A program made the translations under genes and the position numbers. The notes beneath the pieces are model-generated. The model was given only the letters and a program-made list of their open reading frames with translations, searched no databases and was not told where the DNA came from. A DNA stretch of 64,000 nt from Deltaproteobacteria bacterium HGW-Deltaproteobacteria-4. GTDB lineage: Bacteria > Desulfobacterota > Desulfuromonadia > Desulfuromonadales > UBA2197. The stretch is from assembly GCA_002841765.1 (NCBI GenBank), contig PHAV01000012.1, forward strand, positions 18,171 to 82,170, read 5' to 3'. Below are positions 62,151 to 64,000 of this stretch, piece after piece (the first letter of the stretch is position 1; every line of letters begins with the position of its first letter).

Positions 62151-63243
62151 GATGTTTTATCGTTTCCTTGTATATGTTGTTAAAATTGCGCAGATTACGG
62201 CCATTGATGCGCACGACATGTTGGTGGCCAAAGGCTCGATTATAGGCCGCTTCGTCGAGATCCCCAGTTTGTATCATACGAAACATCGTCTGACTCTCTT
62301 CAACATTCAGGGCTTCCTCCCGCACATCGAATTGTTCTTTTATCTCTGACCAGAGCCAGAACGGAACATCGCCATAGTTAAATAGGTAAGAAAAGATACT
62401 GGGGGACAGATCATTGACGGCCCAAGTGAACCGCTTCGGCCAGTCTGCCAAGATCCACGACAAAGCATGAAGCAACACGGTGCGCTCCTGAAAGCTTTCA
62501 TGGCGCTGAAAGTAGAGCCATGATGGTTTTTCAAAATGCTGCTCTAAGCCGAGATGTCGAAAAACCCGCATCCAGACGTCATTGTGACTGACGATCTCCA
62601 CAAGAAAGAGAAGTCCTTGGAGGAACAGATCTGGATGAACATACTGACCTGGCCCAAGCTCGAACCATTCACCAGAAAGTGTATTGAGAATATTCTGTGT
62701 AAATTTTTTGAGAAAATTAGGAGCAGGAATTCTTTTGACGTTTTTGTGTAGGCTTTCTTCACATTCACCGCAACAGTCCAGACGTATTTTTCCTTTGCGC
62801 GCCAGCAATTGCACCGGCACATGACAGCTTTCGCAGCGAGACCGCAAGAGAGTCCCGTGGCATGTGCAGACCACCACGAGTGCTGAACGCCATTCTTTAC
62901 GAAAGTAAGGGACTTCACCCTCAAGACAGTCGGGACAATATGAAGTGAACTCCTGTCGACCTCCAAATCCAGATGTGTGAGCGATAAACCGGTCACCATC
63001 GACCCGTAATTGTTTTAGGCGATTGATGTTTGTGTCGGTTTTGTTGGCAAGAAAAGTCAGCTTCGCCTGATCTTCTAACTGGTCATTGTCCAAGGATCGA
63101 ACATTTTCCCAACCAAGGGCATGAAGATAAAACTTACGCGGTGAAGCCCCATTTCCCAAGGCCACTCTCGCCATCCAGGAACTCAGAGTTTCATCATCAA
63201 AGTCCGGACGAGGTCGTACTGGCCATTTATCGTTATGACTCAT
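62131..63243 (-). CDS. TniQ/TnsD-type target-site protein
   Basis: A 370-aa TniQ-family protein that in Tn5053- and Tn7-like elements recognises the target or links it to the transposase. The opening WPVRPRPDFDDETLSSWMARVAL matches TniQ. The zinc-binding motifs are CPDCLEGEVPYFRKEW with CHGTLLRSRCESC (~residues 105-145), then CCGECEESL. The ATG at 63243 overlaps the stop of the upstream ATPase gene by 11 bases (another TTG start six bases earlier). It is a coupled member of a transposition operon. Whether it recognises a fixed site (TnsD) or a resolvase/res or CRISPR system cannot be told. Confidence 0.82.
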   Translation of the reverse strand: MSHNDKWPVRPRPDFDDETLSSWMARVALGNGASPRKFYLHALGWENVRSLDNDQLEDQAKLTFLANKTDTNINRLKQLRVDGDRFIAHTSGFGGRQEFTSYCPDCLEGEVPYFRKEWRSALVVVCTCHGTLLRSRCESCHVPVQLLARKGKIRLDCCGECEESLHKNVKRIPAPNFLKKFTQNILNTLSGEWFELGPGQYVHPDLFLQGLLFLVEIVSHNDVWMRVFRHLGLEQHFEKPSWLYFQRHESFQERTVLLHALSWILADWPKRFTWAVNDLSPSIFSYLFNYGDVPFWLWSEIKEQFDVREEALNVEESQTMFRMIQTGDLDEAAYNRAFGHQHVVRINGRNLRNFNNIYKETIKHHASAPT

Positions 63244-64000
63244 TTGCAAACTTCAAACGCTCTGTTGGTGTTATCCATCCCAACGAGTCAAGCAGGGCAG
63301 GGGTGATCTGCTCATCTCCCTCTTCAATTGCCATAATCGTCGCCTCTTCAAGGATGTCGACAACTTCGCCAAGAATCCCCTCACTCATGTTTATGAGTTT
63401 TTCAACAAGCCCTTTTTGGTGGAGGTTGGAAGCCTTCCTTAATGGCAATGTCGACTCCAGGGAAGCAAGTAATTGTTGAAACGTTTTCATATTATTCACA
63501 GTATCCCATCTCGGTATAACAGCTCTTTTAAACCGGCTCGACATCTGATTTTCCTCAGCAATAAATTGAAGAGCACTCGGCACACCAAAAGCCAGAAAAG
63601 AGATCCTTAGCTCATTACTAATTGTTCGCATGGTATTGCGCAGCGCATCTTTCATGTCCTGACGCCCAACAAGAAAGTTGTGGAATTCATCTATCACAAT
63701 CATGCGAACGCTTGTTTCCCTCAGTACATCAAGAACCTGTTTGGACAAACATTCAAAAGAATCTTTTTTTCCATACGGGACTCCGAGAGCATCTAAAATC
63801 CTTTTACAGAATGCTATTGGATCTGCTTTCGAATTAGCCTCGATATGAAGGACAGAAAAAATAGTGCGGTCGCCATTTTCAGAGTCTACAGGCGGGTTTA
63901 GGGGGCCTGTAAAGGATTTTGTGTAAATGGGTTTGTCGGTTAATAAGTCGGCATCCTGTCGCCGAAGATGATCGCAAACTGATTGAGTGCCGATTTCCAG
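63233..64000 (-). CDS. TniB/TnsC-like AAA+ ATPase of a transposon (5' end outside window)
   Basis: The frame stays open to the right edge, so 255 C-terminal residues are visible; an in-frame TTG at 63748 is probably not the start. The Walker B motif is RMIVIDEFHNFLVGRQ, followed by the sensor region LRISFLAFGVPSALQF and the SLLPLR-like LPLRKASNLHQKGL, all typical of TniB (TnsC homologue, ATP-dependent target regulator of the transposase). The Walker A motif must lie past the edge. The operon order TniB, TniQ, TnsA-like on the minus strand suggests that the transposase gene lies upstream, to the right of the window. Confidence 0.8.
   Translation of the reverse strand: MEIGTQSVCDHLRRQDADLLTDKPIYTKSFTGPLNPPVDSENGDRTIFSVLHIEANSKADPIAFCKRILDALGVPYGKKDSFECLSKQVLDVLRETSVRMIVIDEFHNFLVGRQDMKDALRNTMRTISNELRISFLAFGVPSALQFIAEENQMSSRFKRAVIPRWDTVNNMKTFQQLLASLESTLPLRKASNLHQKGLVEKLINMSEGILGEVVDILEEATIMAIEEGDEQITPALLDSLGWITPTERLKFANES

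Noticed and set aside
1..64000. CRISPR arrays, tRNA and rRNA genes
   Set aside because: No regularly spaced short repeats and no cloverleaf or rRNA-like stretch were recognised in any intergenic gap; very divergent RNA genes cannot be excluded without a covariance search.

Overview
The window reads as a chromosomal segment from a Desulfuromonadales-type (Geobacter/Desulfuromonas/Pelobacter-like) member of the Desulfobacterota. The basis is GC-rich, tightly overlapping operons, the secA-argJ-deoB start, MoxR/Bat gene clusters, an NtrB/NtrC pair and several multidomain TPR or PD40 exported proteins. This lineage call is an inference from gene content; no rRNA or marker gene search was possible.

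Region 1 (1-7.8 kb, + strand) is housekeeping: the 3' end of secA, argJ, deoB, an ArsR-type regulator, an exported DUF3108 protein, holC, rsmE, a TrmJ-type methyltransferase, a small unknown and an RlmD/RumA-type methyltransferase. Region 2 (7.9-14.2 kb, - strand) is a complete pgaABCD operon for poly-N-acetylglucosamine. It looks inserted: the last codons of rlmD recur, still in frame, at its far side, so it lies between two copies of the rlmD 3' end. Region 3 (14.2-20.3 kb, - strand) is a MoxR / DUF58 / BatA-B-C fusion / BatD operon. Region 4 (20.5-41.4 kb) holds signalling and housekeeping genes: a PAS-GGDEF cyclase, a large FAD oxidoreductase, trmL, an NtrB/NtrC pair, a dus gene, agmatine deiminase, two tandem DedA-PAP2-LssY membrane proteins, an HD protein, mazG, a REC-PilZ protein, a seven-repeat lipoprotein, an HI0933-type flavoprotein, a YkgJ-type protein, lon and a GreA/B-like factor.

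Region 5 (41.5-54.2 kb, + strand) is a translationally coupled three-gene envelope operon: a YdbH-like AsmA-type protein, a lipoprotein that looks like fused YnbE and YdbL, and a 2,733-residue exported protein with a PD40 propeller, many TPRs and a C-terminal CHAT (caspase-like) domain carrying its His-Cys pair. A hairpin with a T-run follows.

Region 6 (54.3-64 kb) is accessory. It contains a GxxExxY protein between 16-bp direct repeats, an AT-richer 920-residue ankyrin protein, and, divergent from it, an operon of a prokaryotic viperin, a HicA-like small protein and a thymidylate-kinase-like nucleotide kinase. This is the best antiviral candidate in the window. A short tyrosine recombinase follows, and related palindromes sit at 54.91 kb and 60.71 kb on either side of this block. 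The window ends inside a Tn7/Tn5053-like transposon (TniB/TnsC-like ATPase, TniQ, TnsA-like endonuclease, all - strand). Nearby are small remnants, one of them a piece of a TnsB/TniA-like transposase. No tRNA, rRNA or CRISPR array was seen.
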